A DNA stretch of 64,000 nucleotides, from the NCBI RefSeq assembly GCF_029087225.1, contig NZ_JARFJD010000010.1, forward strand, positions 62,001 through 126,000, given 5' to 3'. Shown in pieces: positions 46,021 to 54,846 of the stretch. Under the pieces are notes generated by a model that saw only the letters and a list, made by a program, of their open reading frames with translations, was not told where the DNA came from and made no database searches. Every line of letters begins with the position of its first letter. The first letter of the stretch is position 1. A program made the position numbers and the translations under genes. The stretch comes from Limnobacter olei. GTDB taxonomy: Bacteria > Pseudomonadota > Gammaproteobacteria > Burkholderiales > Burkholderiaceae_B.

Positions 46021-46491
46021 CTAATTGCGAAACTGCCCGGCGCTAATAAACTCGCCAAAGCGTTCACACCACACAACAGCAGCGCTGTATTGTTGCAAAT
46101 CAGTGTTGGGTGGAAGGTCGAGAATGAATCCGCCAAAGGTTTTTACCGACCCCACTTGCAGGGACTGGCTTTTGATCTCCAAAAAGCCCGCCTCGTCTTC
46201 CACAAATTTTGGCACCAGGTACAAGTAATAATCGGGCCCTGGTGAAAGCTCGCCGTCGAACACAGCCTGGCTTGCAGACAAGGTCAAACGGCCTTCTCCC
46301 CAATGCAAAAAGTCGCTGCCTTTCAGGTCGCGTTTGAATTCTGTCGAGAACAGCGCCCCGCTTTGCGATGCAGTAATCGCTTCAGCAGCAGGGCCTTCAG
46401 GTTCTACAAGAATGGGCAGCATATAAATGCCCAAGGCAACACCAACAATCAGCGCGCCGGCATGGGTAATCAACAGGAGAATTTTCTTCAT
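46021..46491 (-). CDS. DM13-domain protein with N-terminal membrane anchor
   Basis: 156 aa. A hydrophobic N-terminus (ILLLITHAGALIVGVALGIYMLPIL) anchors an exported DM13 domain. Features are GRLTLSASQAVFDGELSPGPDYYLYLVPKFVEDE and the Cys in AAVVWCERFGEFISAGQF, a Cys that in DM13 proteins is proposed to be redox active. Function unsettled. It ends directly against lipA in convergent orientation and has no overlap with neighbours. Confidence 0.85.
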   Translation of the reverse strand: MKKILLLITHAGALIVGVALGIYMLPILVEPEGPAAEAITASQSGALFSTEFKRDLKGSDFLHWGEGRLTLSASQAVFDGELSPGPDYYLYLVPKFVEDEAGFLEIKSQSLQVGSVKTFGGFILDLPPNTDLQQYSAAVVWCERFGEFISAGQFRN

Positions 46492-46500
46492 GGTGTTTCA

Positions 46501-46540
46501 AGCCCTCAGGGAGTGAACTTGTCAATTCGCTCCCTGGGCT
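46501..46540. other. Inverted repeat between the DUF6091-like and DM13 genes
   Basis: AGCCCTCAGGGAG and CTCCCTGGGCT flank a 16-base loop in the 77-bp gap between two minus-strand genes. No T-run follows, so it is a weak terminator or an RNA-processing structure. Confidence 0.4.
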
Positions 46541-46568
46541 CAAAACGTTTCACATGCAGATGAATAAT

Positions 46569-47588
46569 TTACAGTTCACGCTTGTCGGCACACTCGCCCA
46601 AGCTTGCGTCAAGCCGGCAGCGAATGCGTTTCAAAATTTTCATCATCTCGGGATCGTAGAAGCCGTCTGCGGTCATTTGAATTCGGGATTCACGCATCAG
46701 CACATCGTACTTTTCGCGATCACCGGCAGGAATATCCAGCCATGCAGCAGCGGGCACTGCCTTTTCCGAGGTATCGACCAAAGCAATGGCGCGTTCAAAT
46801 TGCTGTTGAATCCAAACCCGCGACTTTTGCCCAAAGCCCTCGGGAAATTTGTCTTTGCGGATCAAAATATTTGCGGTTAGCTGCACCAAGGGAAAGCGGT
46901 AAATACCCCCCTTGCTGCCAATGCCTTTGTACAACTCAAGCGGCTGGTACGCAATGGCCGGTGCAGCAATAATGTCCACCTGCCCGTTGTTGAATTTGGT
47001 GCCAAAATTGATCACCTCGCTGGCCACCGGCTGCGCGCCCAACTGTTGCACCATCTTGGCTTGCGATTTGTCATAGTCCAGCACCGCAATTTTTTTGCCT
47101 GCCGCTTTTTCAACTGAATTAATGGCCCGGTCGTTCACCATCACATAGGCGGCACCAATGGGCAAAATACCCGCCACCTCAAACAGGCCCGAGGTCATTT
47201 TGTCATTCAGCTTTGGGCTGCTCATCAGGTCGATGACTGTGCGCAAGTGCTTGTAGGTGGGCACAGCGCCAATGGAGTCGATGCTGCCCACAAACTTGTT
47301 GAACTGCCTGCCACGCAAAGTAGAAATGGCCGCCGCATCGCATTTGCCAGTTTTAAAATCTTCGGCGGCAAGGCGTTCGTCGACATATGCTTCCAGTTCA
47401 ATATTCGCACCCCAGCCCTTGGCTGCCACTGCATAATCGCGCGCTTGCGCAAAGGCGGGACCACTGCGCCCTGCAATGTCGAAAATACACATCTTGATGT
47501 TGGAGGCTTGGGCTTGGGCTTGGGCTTGTGCCGGTAAAGCGAGGCTGGTGCCCAGCAATACGAGTGCTGCAGCTTTGATGGTGTTCAT
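46569..47588 (-). CDS. Putative periplasmic solute-binding protein (DUF6091-like)
   Basis: 339 aa with a signal peptide (cleavage near PAQAQA). The mature protein starts IKMCIFDIAGRSGPAFAQARDYA, contains SNIKMCIFD...CDAAAISTLRGRQFNKFVGSIDSIGA, and later ILIRKDKFPEGFGQKSRVWIQQQFERA. This fits the putative solute-binding proteins (DUF6091) of marine and freshwater proteobacteria, related in layout to TRAP/ABC substrate-binding proteins. No transporter subunits are nearby. The signal peptide carries an AQ dipeptide repeat encoded by a perfect hexanucleotide repeat. Confidence 0.8.
   Translation of the reverse strand: MNTIKAAALVLLGTSLALPAQAQAQAQASNIKMCIFDIAGRSGPAFAQARDYAVAAKGWGANIELEAYVDERLAAEDFKTGKCDAAAISTLRGRQFNKFVGSIDSIGAVPTYKHLRTVIDLMSSPKLNDKMTSGLFEVAGILPIGAAYVMVNDRAINSVEKAAGKKIAVLDYDKSQAKMVQQLGAQPVASEVINFGTKFNNGQVDIIAAPAIAYQPLELYKGIGSKGGIYRFPLVQLTANILIRKDKFPEGFGQKSRVWIQQQFERAIALVDTSEKAVPAAAWLDIPAGDREKYDVLMRESRIQMTADGFYDPEMMKILKRIRCRLDASLGECADKREL
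47505..47528. repeat. Hexanucleotide tandem repeat (GGCTTG) x4 inside a signal-peptide region
   Basis: Four perfect copies of GGCTTG (CAAGCC on the coding strand) encode Ala-Gln repeats at the end of the signal peptide of the DUF6091-like protein. Changes in copy number would keep the reading frame and only alter the length around the cleavage site. Confidence 0.85.
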
Positions 47589-47659
47589 GTCGTCTCCGGT
47601 AATTTTGGGCTTTTTTTGTAATGTTTCAGCCCTTGAGGAAATTTCATTCTACAGAAGAA

Positions 47660-49363
47660 TTAATCCACTTCATCCACTGAGAACCAGGCCGCTGCCAGTC
47701 TGTCATTGCAACTGGTGTTGGCGCAGGGGCTGATTCCCTCAAGGGCTTGAATCGGTGCGCCGCTGTGCGCTGGGCCTGCAGGAATCAAGCCGAATCCGTA
47801 GTGGTCCTGAAAGTTCAGGTGCCCGTAGTTTCTTGGTTGTTCTGTCACCACCACCAGGAACTGGTTTTCTCCGGCAGGGCCTGCGGCTTGAATGGGTTCA
47901 TTGGCTGGAGGCAATCGCATAGGCTTGTTGGCTTCAATGGCCAAGGCTGGAACGCGAACATTTGGCAACAACTGAATCAGCGAGTTGTCACTGGCACGAA
48001 CATACACCGCCACAAAACCCGAAACAGGGGACTCAAGCTGAAAGCGCAATAGATCTTGACCAATTTTCAGTGTTGTTTGCTCCATTTGAATCGTGAGTGA
48101 AGTGTCAGCCTTGTCAATCACGGCTTGAAACGATGGGTCCAAATTGTTGGTCAGCGCCGGGCCGATTTGTATGGTGTTTGATGAAGGTACCGTTGCTTGA
48201 ACTACAACAGTCTTTGTGGTGTCAGCGTTTTCCTCCATGGGCGGAACATTCGAGACAAAAATGAAAGCCATTACCACTGCGGTAACAGCAATCACAGACG
48301 CAATCACGCTGCCCCACAGATTCATTGGCTTCGTCGGGTAAAACCGTTTCGGTCGTGCTTCTGCTTGGGTGCGGGTTGTATTTGTGTCAACAGCTTCTGT
48401 GTGGGTTGCCGAATCAAACAGGCTCAGAATGTCTTGTGTTTCAGTTTGCAAATTTTGCCGAAACAGCGACATGCTGGCGGTTCGGTCTTGTGGCTGCACC
48501 GCCAGTGCACGGTCAATGGCCCATTTCAAATGAGGACTGTAGGGCAATTCCGGCCGCTCATGCAAGGGCAGGTAACTGTCATTCACCAGTCGCCCGACTG
48601 AAGAAGGCGGTGTTTTTCCGGTCATCAAAAAGTGAGCAACTGCTGCCAGTGCGTACACATCTGTCCAGGCACCTTGGGTCATGGAAGGCACTTCGGCATA
48701 CTGCTCAATCGGTGCGTAACTCGCTTTGAGAATCACGGTGAATGGTTGCGACACACTGCCAATGGCTCGGCGCGCCGCACCGAAGTCCAGCAAGATGGGC
48801 AGGTCATTATTGTCTTGAATAATGATGTTCTCTGGCGAAATATCCCGGTGATAGCACTGCTGCGAATGCATTACCTCCAGTGCCTCGGTCAATACGAGCA
48901 GCCAATTCACCAGTTGTTCCTGTGCCAGAGGGGCCGCGTGGTTTTCGGCATACTGTTTCAGATTCATGCCTTGGTACAGTGGCATTACCATGTAAGCCGT
49001 TCCGGCCATTTCCCAAAACCGGTACACCTTCACCAGCGCAGCATGGTCAAATTGTGCAAGCAGGCGCGCTTCATTGATGAAACTTCGCATGCCAGCATCG
49101 AAGGTGCTTTTGTGGCGTGCCTCACGTACTTTCACGGCGCCACCCGGAATGCGTTGGGCCAATAAAGCCGGCAAATACTCTTTCAAGGCCACTTGTCGTT
49201 CAAGCATTGGATCAAGTGCTTTGTACACAATCCCGAATCCACCCACGCCAATCACATCCTGAATCTCAAATCCTTCAATCCGTGTGCCAACAGGCAGCGG
49301 TTGCTGGGCTGAATCATTGGGTATCACAGGCGCAGCCTGAATAACGGTGTTCTCGTTCATCAT
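47660..49363 (-). CDS. ppkA: T6SS-associated Ser/Thr protein kinase (PpkA-like) with DUF4384 domain
   Basis: 567 aa. Cytoplasmic kinase domain (about 30-300): glycine loop IGVGGFGIVYKA, VALKEYLP, catalytic loop CYHRDISPENI, LLDFGAAR and SYAPIEQY. One TM helix (VIASVIAVTAVVMAFIFV, about 355-372) leads to a periplasmic DUF4384 domain (LRFQLESPVSGFVAVYVRASDNSLIQLLPN). By family precedent it phosphorylates Fha to trigger assembly, opposed by the PP2C phosphatase at 62600. The ATG overlaps the tagF stop (ATGA). Last gene of the minus-strand T6SS operon. Confidence 0.9.
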   Translation of the reverse strand: MMNENTVIQAAPVIPNDSAQQPLPVGTRIEGFEIQDVIGVGGFGIVYKALDPMLERQVALKEYLPALLAQRIPGGAVKVREARHKSTFDAGMRSFINEARLLAQFDHAALVKVYRFWEMAGTAYMVMPLYQGMNLKQYAENHAAPLAQEQLVNWLLVLTEALEVMHSQQCYHRDISPENIIIQDNNDLPILLDFGAARRAIGSVSQPFTVILKASYAPIEQYAEVPSMTQGAWTDVYALAAVAHFLMTGKTPPSSVGRLVNDSYLPLHERPELPYSPHLKWAIDRALAVQPQDRTASMSLFRQNLQTETQDILSLFDSATHTEAVDTNTTRTQAEARPKRFYPTKPMNLWGSVIASVIAVTAVVMAFIFVSNVPPMEENADTTKTVVVQATVPSSNTIQIGPALTNNLDPSFQAVIDKADTSLTIQMEQTTLKIGQDLLRFQLESPVSGFVAVYVRASDNSLIQLLPNVRVPALAIEANKPMRLPPANEPIQAAGPAGENQFLVVVTEQPRNYGHLNFQDHYGFGLIPAGPAHSGAPIQALEGISPCANTSCNDRLAAAWFSVDEVD

Positions 49364-49968
49364 GGTGCGGTGCCAAGTCCGAGCAAGGTATTGAAATCTT
49401 GGCTTGCAGGCAAGCCGTCGCATTGAAGCACTGCCTTGATTGCACCGCCATAGTCAATTTCGAACCAATGGCTTTGTGCGTCTCCGACCTGAATGGAATC
49501 TTTGCTACCCGACTCATCCATGAATAGCGCAAGAGATTCTGACTTCAATTCAAACTTGTTCAGGCACCAGTCCTCGTTCAAGGCATCCGCACACAAAGTG
49601 TGGGCTTGTTGAAACCACAGTGCGATTGATTCAAAAGCAAGTTTCTCTAGGCTGCATGAGGGCAGTTGTTGAAGCAAAACAAATGGAAATGCCCGCCCGG
49701 CTTTGTCGACCGAGGGCATCAAGACGCCGATCGCCGCATTGTTGTGAAACTTGGGTGTCACTCGCGAGCCCCACACAAATCCGTGTATGGGCATTTGTAA
49801 ATACGCGTTTGTCCAAGCGCCTTGGTGCACAGTCTGGCTTTCTTGCAGGGTGCTGCTCAGCCAAAGGTCCAGTGTTTCCAGTAGCCCGGCAGGCATGTTG
49901 TGGCTGCAAAAATCGCCTACACAGGGCAGTTTGCCAAACCAGCAAAGTTTTTCGGCATGGGTGTTCAT
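49360..49968 (-). CDS. tagF: T6SS-associated protein TagF
   Basis: 202 aa. The N-terminus CWFGKLPCVGDFCSHNMP is the TagF/ImpM signature (WYGKLPSRGDF). It is followed by LDLWLSSTLQES, then FVWGSRVTPKFHNNAAIGVLMPSVDKAGRAFPFVLLQ. TagF represses T6SS post-translationally through Fha in Pseudomonas. Overlaps tssM by 4 bases upstream and ppkA downstream. Confidence 0.93.
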   Translation of the reverse strand: MNTHAEKLCWFGKLPCVGDFCSHNMPAGLLETLDLWLSSTLQESQTVHQGAWTNAYLQMPIHGFVWGSRVTPKFHNNAAIGVLMPSVDKAGRAFPFVLLQQLPSCSLEKLAFESIALWFQQAHTLCADALNEDWCLNKFELKSESLALFMDESGSKDSIQVGDAQSHWFEIDYGGAIKAVLQCDGLPASQDFNTLLGLGTAP

Positions 49969-52900
49969 AAATTGCCCGGACAGCGGAATTGTTTTAGCTC
50001 GGCGAGCCGCAGCGGGTTGAAGGCAGAATGGGCCATTACTTCAAACTCAAATTGTTTGCCATCCAGATTGAAAGTCGCCCGGAATTTCTCTGGTCGCTCT
50101 GTGTTCTGAATTTGAGCTGCATCGAAAAGACGGAACAGTGCCCAAGGTCCGTTGTATGTTTTGTGGTTTCCCTCTGAGGCCCGAACACGCAATGTGGTTG
50201 AAGGCGATTGCCCGCCCCATTGAATTCGGTGGGTCGGCTGAAACTGTTTCGAGAACATTTTCAAATCGCCATTTGTTTCAAGGTAAAACACATCACCGGG
50301 GTTGCTTGCGTTGATCAAACGCATTTCCACATCGAAGCTTGCAGTCGGTTTGCTGCCTTGAAAAAATACATCGCGAATACGCGCTGCGCGCTGAAACTGC
50401 ACCAGAGAAGGATTGGCCTGCGGTGCAGAACCGTCACTCAAGGGTTTCAGTGTCCAGTTCGCGCCACCTGTGTCGACCACGCTCGCCAAGCGGCTTGAAA
50501 AGAACTGATCCATCAGGCCAGCGGGTCCAAAGAACCGGGCGAAGTCGTCTGTCAATACATCCAGACCTGAGCCGGGGTGAATTGGATAACGGTTTGTCAC
50601 AGTGCGCCTGCACACCTCTTGCAGTGGGCGCAGGTCTGCCGTCAAATTCGCCCGTTCTGCGGCACGCCCTTGAGCGCTGCCTTGCCCCGCCAATTGACCA
50701 ACAATCGCACGTACGGGCTCAGGCAGTACGCCAGCACCCACCAGCAGCGAGTCCATCGCAGACGCAGGTGGGGGTGGAGCCTTGCTTTTCTTTGCGCTGG
50801 AAACAGCCGCCAATTGTGCATACAAATCGTTCAACAAGGTCGCCACCTGGGCATAGGCTGGCGGGTTGCCCTCAAACAGATTGTTGATGTCGCTGAAGTG
50901 GTCGTCCACTTGCTGTTCGAGCGGAACCTCGAAGTCGACAGGTTTGAAGTCTGACCCAGCCAGTAGAGCCACATTGGGTGACAGCGCCTGATTGGCTTTT
51001 TGGTTGACAAGTGCTTCGGTTTTTTCGCCAGCCTTGCTCATGGCAGAAGCCAGTCGAGTATGTGTTGAAACACCCTCGAGAAACTTTTTCAGGGGTGATT
51101 GCGGCGAGGCCAGTACGCGGGCCAAATCGACTGCCTGGTCAAATTGTGCAGGTTTTAGAATTTGTACATCTTTCAGGTAGGCGTCCCAGGTGCGAATATA
51201 GTCCCGAACATAAAGCTGACGGGTCTGTTGAAGCAAGGCTTTGGAAGTCAGCTCACTGGCCCGGTTGCCTGTGGAAGTGTCCCCCATCACCCAGCTTGAT
51301 TCCTGACGCAGCCGATCCGCTTCAACTGGCAATTTAGCCAGAAAATAGCTGACATAGCCTTGGCGGGTATACAGAGCGTCCACCCCCTGGTTCAGTGATT
51401 GCCCACTGGGTCGATTGAAAATTCCAGCGGCACTGACACCGACAGTTTTGATCAAATTGAAATCTGCACCCGGTTGCGGTTTGAAGAACCGCTGCATTCG
51501 TTTGTACAAGCGTTCATCCAGCGCCTGGGCACCGATGATTTGGCGCGCGGTATCGATCAGCTCCTGATCTTTGGGTGGAAGGCTATTGGGTGCCCCCAAG
51601 TGAATTGCCGCCTCCAGGTGTAAAGCAGCCGAATCCCGCAGTTCGGGCTCATAAGCCACAAAAACATTTTGCTGCCAGTCATACACCACCCAAGTCGACA
51701 AGGCTTCTGCATCATAGTGCTCGGGTGTGTGAATCATCACATAGGCTTTCAGAGATTCATATGCCAGTTCCATATCCTGATTCAAGGCATTCCGCAACCG
51801 GTCTTCAAGGCGCTTGGCCACCCGGGGTATTAGCGCATTCGCCAGGGCATTCCGATAGGCAATTTGTTCGGCCTGTTGCAGCTTTTCATCCTGATTCAGG
51901 CCCAAGGTGTGGTTCACTGCGTCGGGGCTGGTTTGGGCCAACGCGCGCAAATCATTCAGCGCCTTAAACAATTCCTGCAGCGGTGCCTGTGCTTCTGTTG
52001 GCAAGTTGGCGGTTTGCGCGGCCAGTGCAGTGCTCCGTTCTAGTGTCTGTGTAATGGCTTCACTGTTGTTGCCGTGGCTTATCCACCACCCCAAAGACAA
52101 CAATGAAAACCCAATCACTGCCACTGCGATCGTGCTGAAATAAACCAACTGCTCAAGAAGGGCTTTCTTTTTCACATAGGCAGCCAGGTGCTGTTCCGCA
52201 AACACCACCTGCGACAACACATCACGAATGAAAAAACTTTTGCCGGGACCTTTGGCCGTTGTACTTTCAGCTGGATTGTTGGCCATCGCAGATGCAATTC
52301 GATCGAACACATTGCCGTCTTGTGTGCCGCTGGTTAAATAAACACCGCGCAGTGTCACCTGTTTTTCAAAAGGACTGTCCGACTGAAGGGCCATGCTCAG
52401 CAGGCCTTCGATGGCGGGCTTCAATTGGGCCACAGCCAATGGAAACTCAAACAGCTTTGTGCATTTGTAGGCTTGTTCTTCCCGTTCCAGTCGAGCGTTT
52501 AACTGAGCGCTCAGTTTCTCTACCATTTGGCCCAGAGCCTGTGGCAAATCCTTGCTTAGCGTGGTGCTCAGTGTGTTGGGGTGCTCGAAGTTCACGCCCC
52601 ATGCCTTTGCGCGTTCCGTTTCACTCAGGCGACCAAAGGTTTCCTTGAAACCACTCAGCAAATCCAGCTTGGTTATCAGCACGTAAACGGGCGGGCACAT
52701 ACCCAGGGTGCGAATCATCTCCTGCAAACGCAAGGCAATTTTTGCAGCGGTTTCCTTTCGCTTTGCTTCAACGTCCAGCAATTCTTGAATACTCAAGGTC
52801 AGAAGCACACCATTGACAGGCTGCTTCGGTCTGTATTTTTTAAGCAGACCCAAAAAAGAGTTCCAGCCCGCAGCATCTGTGTTCTGATCGGAATCTTGCG

Positions 52901-53438
52901 TGGTGAAACGGCCCGCCGTGTCAATCAACACCGCTTTGTCTGTAAACCACCAGTCGCAGTTTCGCGTGCCGCCCACACCCTTGACGGATTCCTTGCCCAA
53001 GGGGTCTTGCAACGGAAAACGAAGCCCGGCGTTTTTCAGTGCCGTGGTTTTCCCGCTGCCGGGTGGGCCCACAATCACATACCATGGCAACTCGTACAAG
53101 CCGGGTTTGCTAAGGTACCAAGCCTTGCGGGATTGATGCTGCCTCAGCGTTTCCACGGCCTGGTTGAATATGTCATGCAGCTTGGCGGCTTGCATCTGCG
53201 ATTGCTCATCCTGACGAGTCAGCCCTGCTTTCAATGCATGTTCAGCTTTGTGAACTTTCCACCATCGCCAGGCCAATGGGCCAAATACCAGTGCGAAAAT
53301 CAGCACGCTTAGTGTGCTTCGAATCCAGATGCCGGCAAAAGGCTGCGAATCGCCAATAGAAACAATAGGACCCACAAGCCAAATCAAGGCCAGAAAACCA
53401 ATCAATGCCAATAGGCTGAGTACAAATTTCAAAAGCAT
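49965..53438 (-). CDS. tssM: T6SS membrane complex subunit TssM (IcmF-type)
   Basis: 1157 aa. Two N-terminal TM helices (about 3-27 and 41-60) and a third near 435-455 (VYFSTIAVAVIGFSLLSLGWW). The cytoplasmic loop is a P-loop GTPase-like domain with intact Walker A GPPGSGKTT (124-132) and IDTAGRFTTQDSD. The large periplasmic part ends with the conserved TssM C-terminal region (FRATFNLDGKQFEFEVMAHS, FRCPGNL). With TssL (and normally TssJ) it forms the trans-envelope channel. In the tssK-L-M-tagF-ppkA operon. Confidence 0.96.
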   Translation of the reverse strand: MLLKFVLSLLALIGFLALIWLVGPIVSIGDSQPFAGIWIRSTLSVLIFALVFGPLAWRWWKVHKAEHALKAGLTRQDEQSQMQAAKLHDIFNQAVETLRQHQSRKAWYLSKPGLYELPWYVIVGPPGSGKTTALKNAGLRFPLQDPLGKESVKGVGGTRNCDWWFTDKAVLIDTAGRFTTQDSDQNTDAAGWNSFLGLLKKYRPKQPVNGVLLTLSIQELLDVEAKRKETAAKIALRLQEMIRTLGMCPPVYVLITKLDLLSGFKETFGRLSETERAKAWGVNFEHPNTLSTTLSKDLPQALGQMVEKLSAQLNARLEREEQAYKCTKLFEFPLAVAQLKPAIEGLLSMALQSDSPFEKQVTLRGVYLTSGTQDGNVFDRIASAMANNPAESTTAKGPGKSFFIRDVLSQVVFAEQHLAAYVKKKALLEQLVYFSTIAVAVIGFSLLSLGWWISHGNNSEAITQTLERSTALAAQTANLPTEAQAPLQELFKALNDLRALAQTSPDAVNHTLGLNQDEKLQQAEQIAYRNALANALIPRVAKRLEDRLRNALNQDMELAYESLKAYVMIHTPEHYDAEALSTWVVYDWQQNVFVAYEPELRDSAALHLEAAIHLGAPNSLPPKDQELIDTARQIIGAQALDERLYKRMQRFFKPQPGADFNLIKTVGVSAAGIFNRPSGQSLNQGVDALYTRQGYVSYFLAKLPVEADRLRQESSWVMGDTSTGNRASELTSKALLQQTRQLYVRDYIRTWDAYLKDVQILKPAQFDQAVDLARVLASPQSPLKKFLEGVSTHTRLASAMSKAGEKTEALVNQKANQALSPNVALLAGSDFKPVDFEVPLEQQVDDHFSDINNLFEGNPPAYAQVATLLNDLYAQLAAVSSAKKSKAPPPPASAMDSLLVGAGVLPEPVRAIVGQLAGQGSAQGRAAERANLTADLRPLQEVCRRTVTNRYPIHPGSGLDVLTDDFARFFGPAGLMDQFFSSRLASVVDTGGANWTLKPLSDGSAPQANPSLVQFQRAARIRDVFFQGSKPTASFDVEMRLINASNPGDVFYLETNGDLKMFSKQFQPTHRIQWGGQSPSTTLRVRASEGNHKTYNGPWALFRLFDAAQIQNTERPEKFRATFNLDGKQFEFEVMAHSAFNPLRLAELKQFRCPGNL

Positions 53439-53481
53439 GTTGAATACCTGGTGATGTGGAGTTCGAGATTCAGTTCAGCCT

Positions 53482-54846
53482 TCATTGGTTGTGAATCAGC
53501 ATGATCTCGACACGACGATTTCTTGCCCGGCCTTGCGCGCTGTCATTGGGTGCGATCGGGTTGGCAGCCCCCGCGCCTTCAGTGGCAATTGCAGTGTTCG
53601 GAAGAAATGTGGCGATGCGTTGGCCCACATGTTCCGCGCGTTCTGCGGACAGCTGCCAGTTCGATGGAAAGCGAATGGATCGAATAGGTTGGTTGTCGGT
53701 GTAGCCCGTCACCGTAATCTGTCCCGGGTGTATCGCAAGTTCTCTGGCCACTTTCTCTACCAGCGGAATTGCGCTGTCATTCAATTCAGCACTGCCGGAG
53801 TTGAACAAACCGTCGCCAGTCAGAATCACGGTTGATTTATTGCCGATTTGTTTGAGGGTGAGCAATCCTGCAACAATTTCTTCTCGCAGTTGAATGGGCA
53901 ATTCAAGCCCCTGTGTTACTGGAACGGGCATACTCTGAGCCTGCGCGAATTGGGGTGAGGGAAATTGAATGGATACAATTTCCGCAAACGCATGATCCGA
54001 CTTGGTATTCAAGTTGAAATACAATCCGAGGAAAAACAAGGCACCCAAAGTGCTCAGGGCACTGATTGGTAACCACAAGGGAATTTGGCGCATTCGCCTG
54101 TTGTTGCCTGGTGCCTTCGATTGCCAGAAGTTGGGGTGAAGACTGGTTGGCGTGTCGGTTGAATTGGGTTGAACCAATTGAAACAGGCGCGTTTTCAATT
54201 GACTCAAAGCAAGGTCGCCACCCTGTTCCACCTTGTATTTGCCTTTGAATCCAAAGCTGAGAATCACAGCCATCACTTCCAGCAAATCCCGGTTGTCAGA
54301 TGGGTTTTGCATCAACTTCTGAATCAGCGCGAAAATCTTTTCCCCGCCCCAGGTTTCACTGAAAAACTGCAACAGCAAACTGTGATTGGCCCATTGACCC
54401 GAGCCACCCCATGGGGTACTGGCAGCACGTTCATCCATGAAGGTACACAGCGCATAACGAATGGACAAACGCTCAGCCTGTACACGCCCAATTTGTTCCA
54501 GTTTCTGATCAAGTTCAGTCAAGCCTTTTGACAGGGTGGCCGACAAAGCCTTGTGCGACGGAATATCACTGAGCGCTCCGATGGTGCAGATCAAGCGCAG
54601 CAATGGGCTGGCATGGGCCAGCAGTTTGTTCTGGCCTGCTGTCGGGTTTGCCTGAAGTTGATGCAGCATCTGATCAAAACTGGCTTGGGCTTGCGCGTCG
54701 GGCATCCCCGTGCCCGAACCTGAGGTGATCGATGGACCCAAAATATTGTCGAGCGACTGAATGGCTGGCGATGCAGGTTTACCCAAACGTGGCTTGATGA
54801 TGGTGCGTTCACCACCCAGTGCAAAAAATGGATCATTGGGATTCAC
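53482..54846 (-). CDS. tssL: T6SS membrane complex subunit TssL with C-terminal OmpA domain
   Basis: 454 aa. A cytoplasmic DotU domain (about 75-235; RYALCTFMDERAASTPWG, LLLQFFSETWGGEKIFALIQKL) is followed by one TM helix (LWLPISALSTLGALFFLGLYF, about 260-280). A periplasmic OmpA-like peptidoglycan-binding domain follows (LFNSGSAELNDSAIPLVEKVA, VTGYTDNQPIRSIRFPSNWQLSAERAEHV, RNRRVEIML). This evolved TssL anchors the complex to the cell wall. The start overlaps the tssK stop by 4 bases. Confidence 0.94.
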   Translation of the reverse strand: MNPNDPFFALGGERTIIKPRLGKPASPAIQSLDNILGPSITSGSGTGMPDAQAQASFDQMLHQLQANPTAGQNKLLAHASPLLRLICTIGALSDIPSHKALSATLSKGLTELDQKLEQIGRVQAERLSIRYALCTFMDERAASTPWGGSGQWANHSLLLQFFSETWGGEKIFALIQKLMQNPSDNRDLLEVMAVILSFGFKGKYKVEQGGDLALSQLKTRLFQLVQPNSTDTPTSLHPNFWQSKAPGNNRRMRQIPLWLPISALSTLGALFFLGLYFNLNTKSDHAFAEIVSIQFPSPQFAQAQSMPVPVTQGLELPIQLREEIVAGLLTLKQIGNKSTVILTGDGLFNSGSAELNDSAIPLVEKVARELAIHPGQITVTGYTDNQPIRSIRFPSNWQLSAERAEHVGQRIATFLPNTAIATEGAGAANPIAPNDSAQGRARNRRVEIMLIHNQ

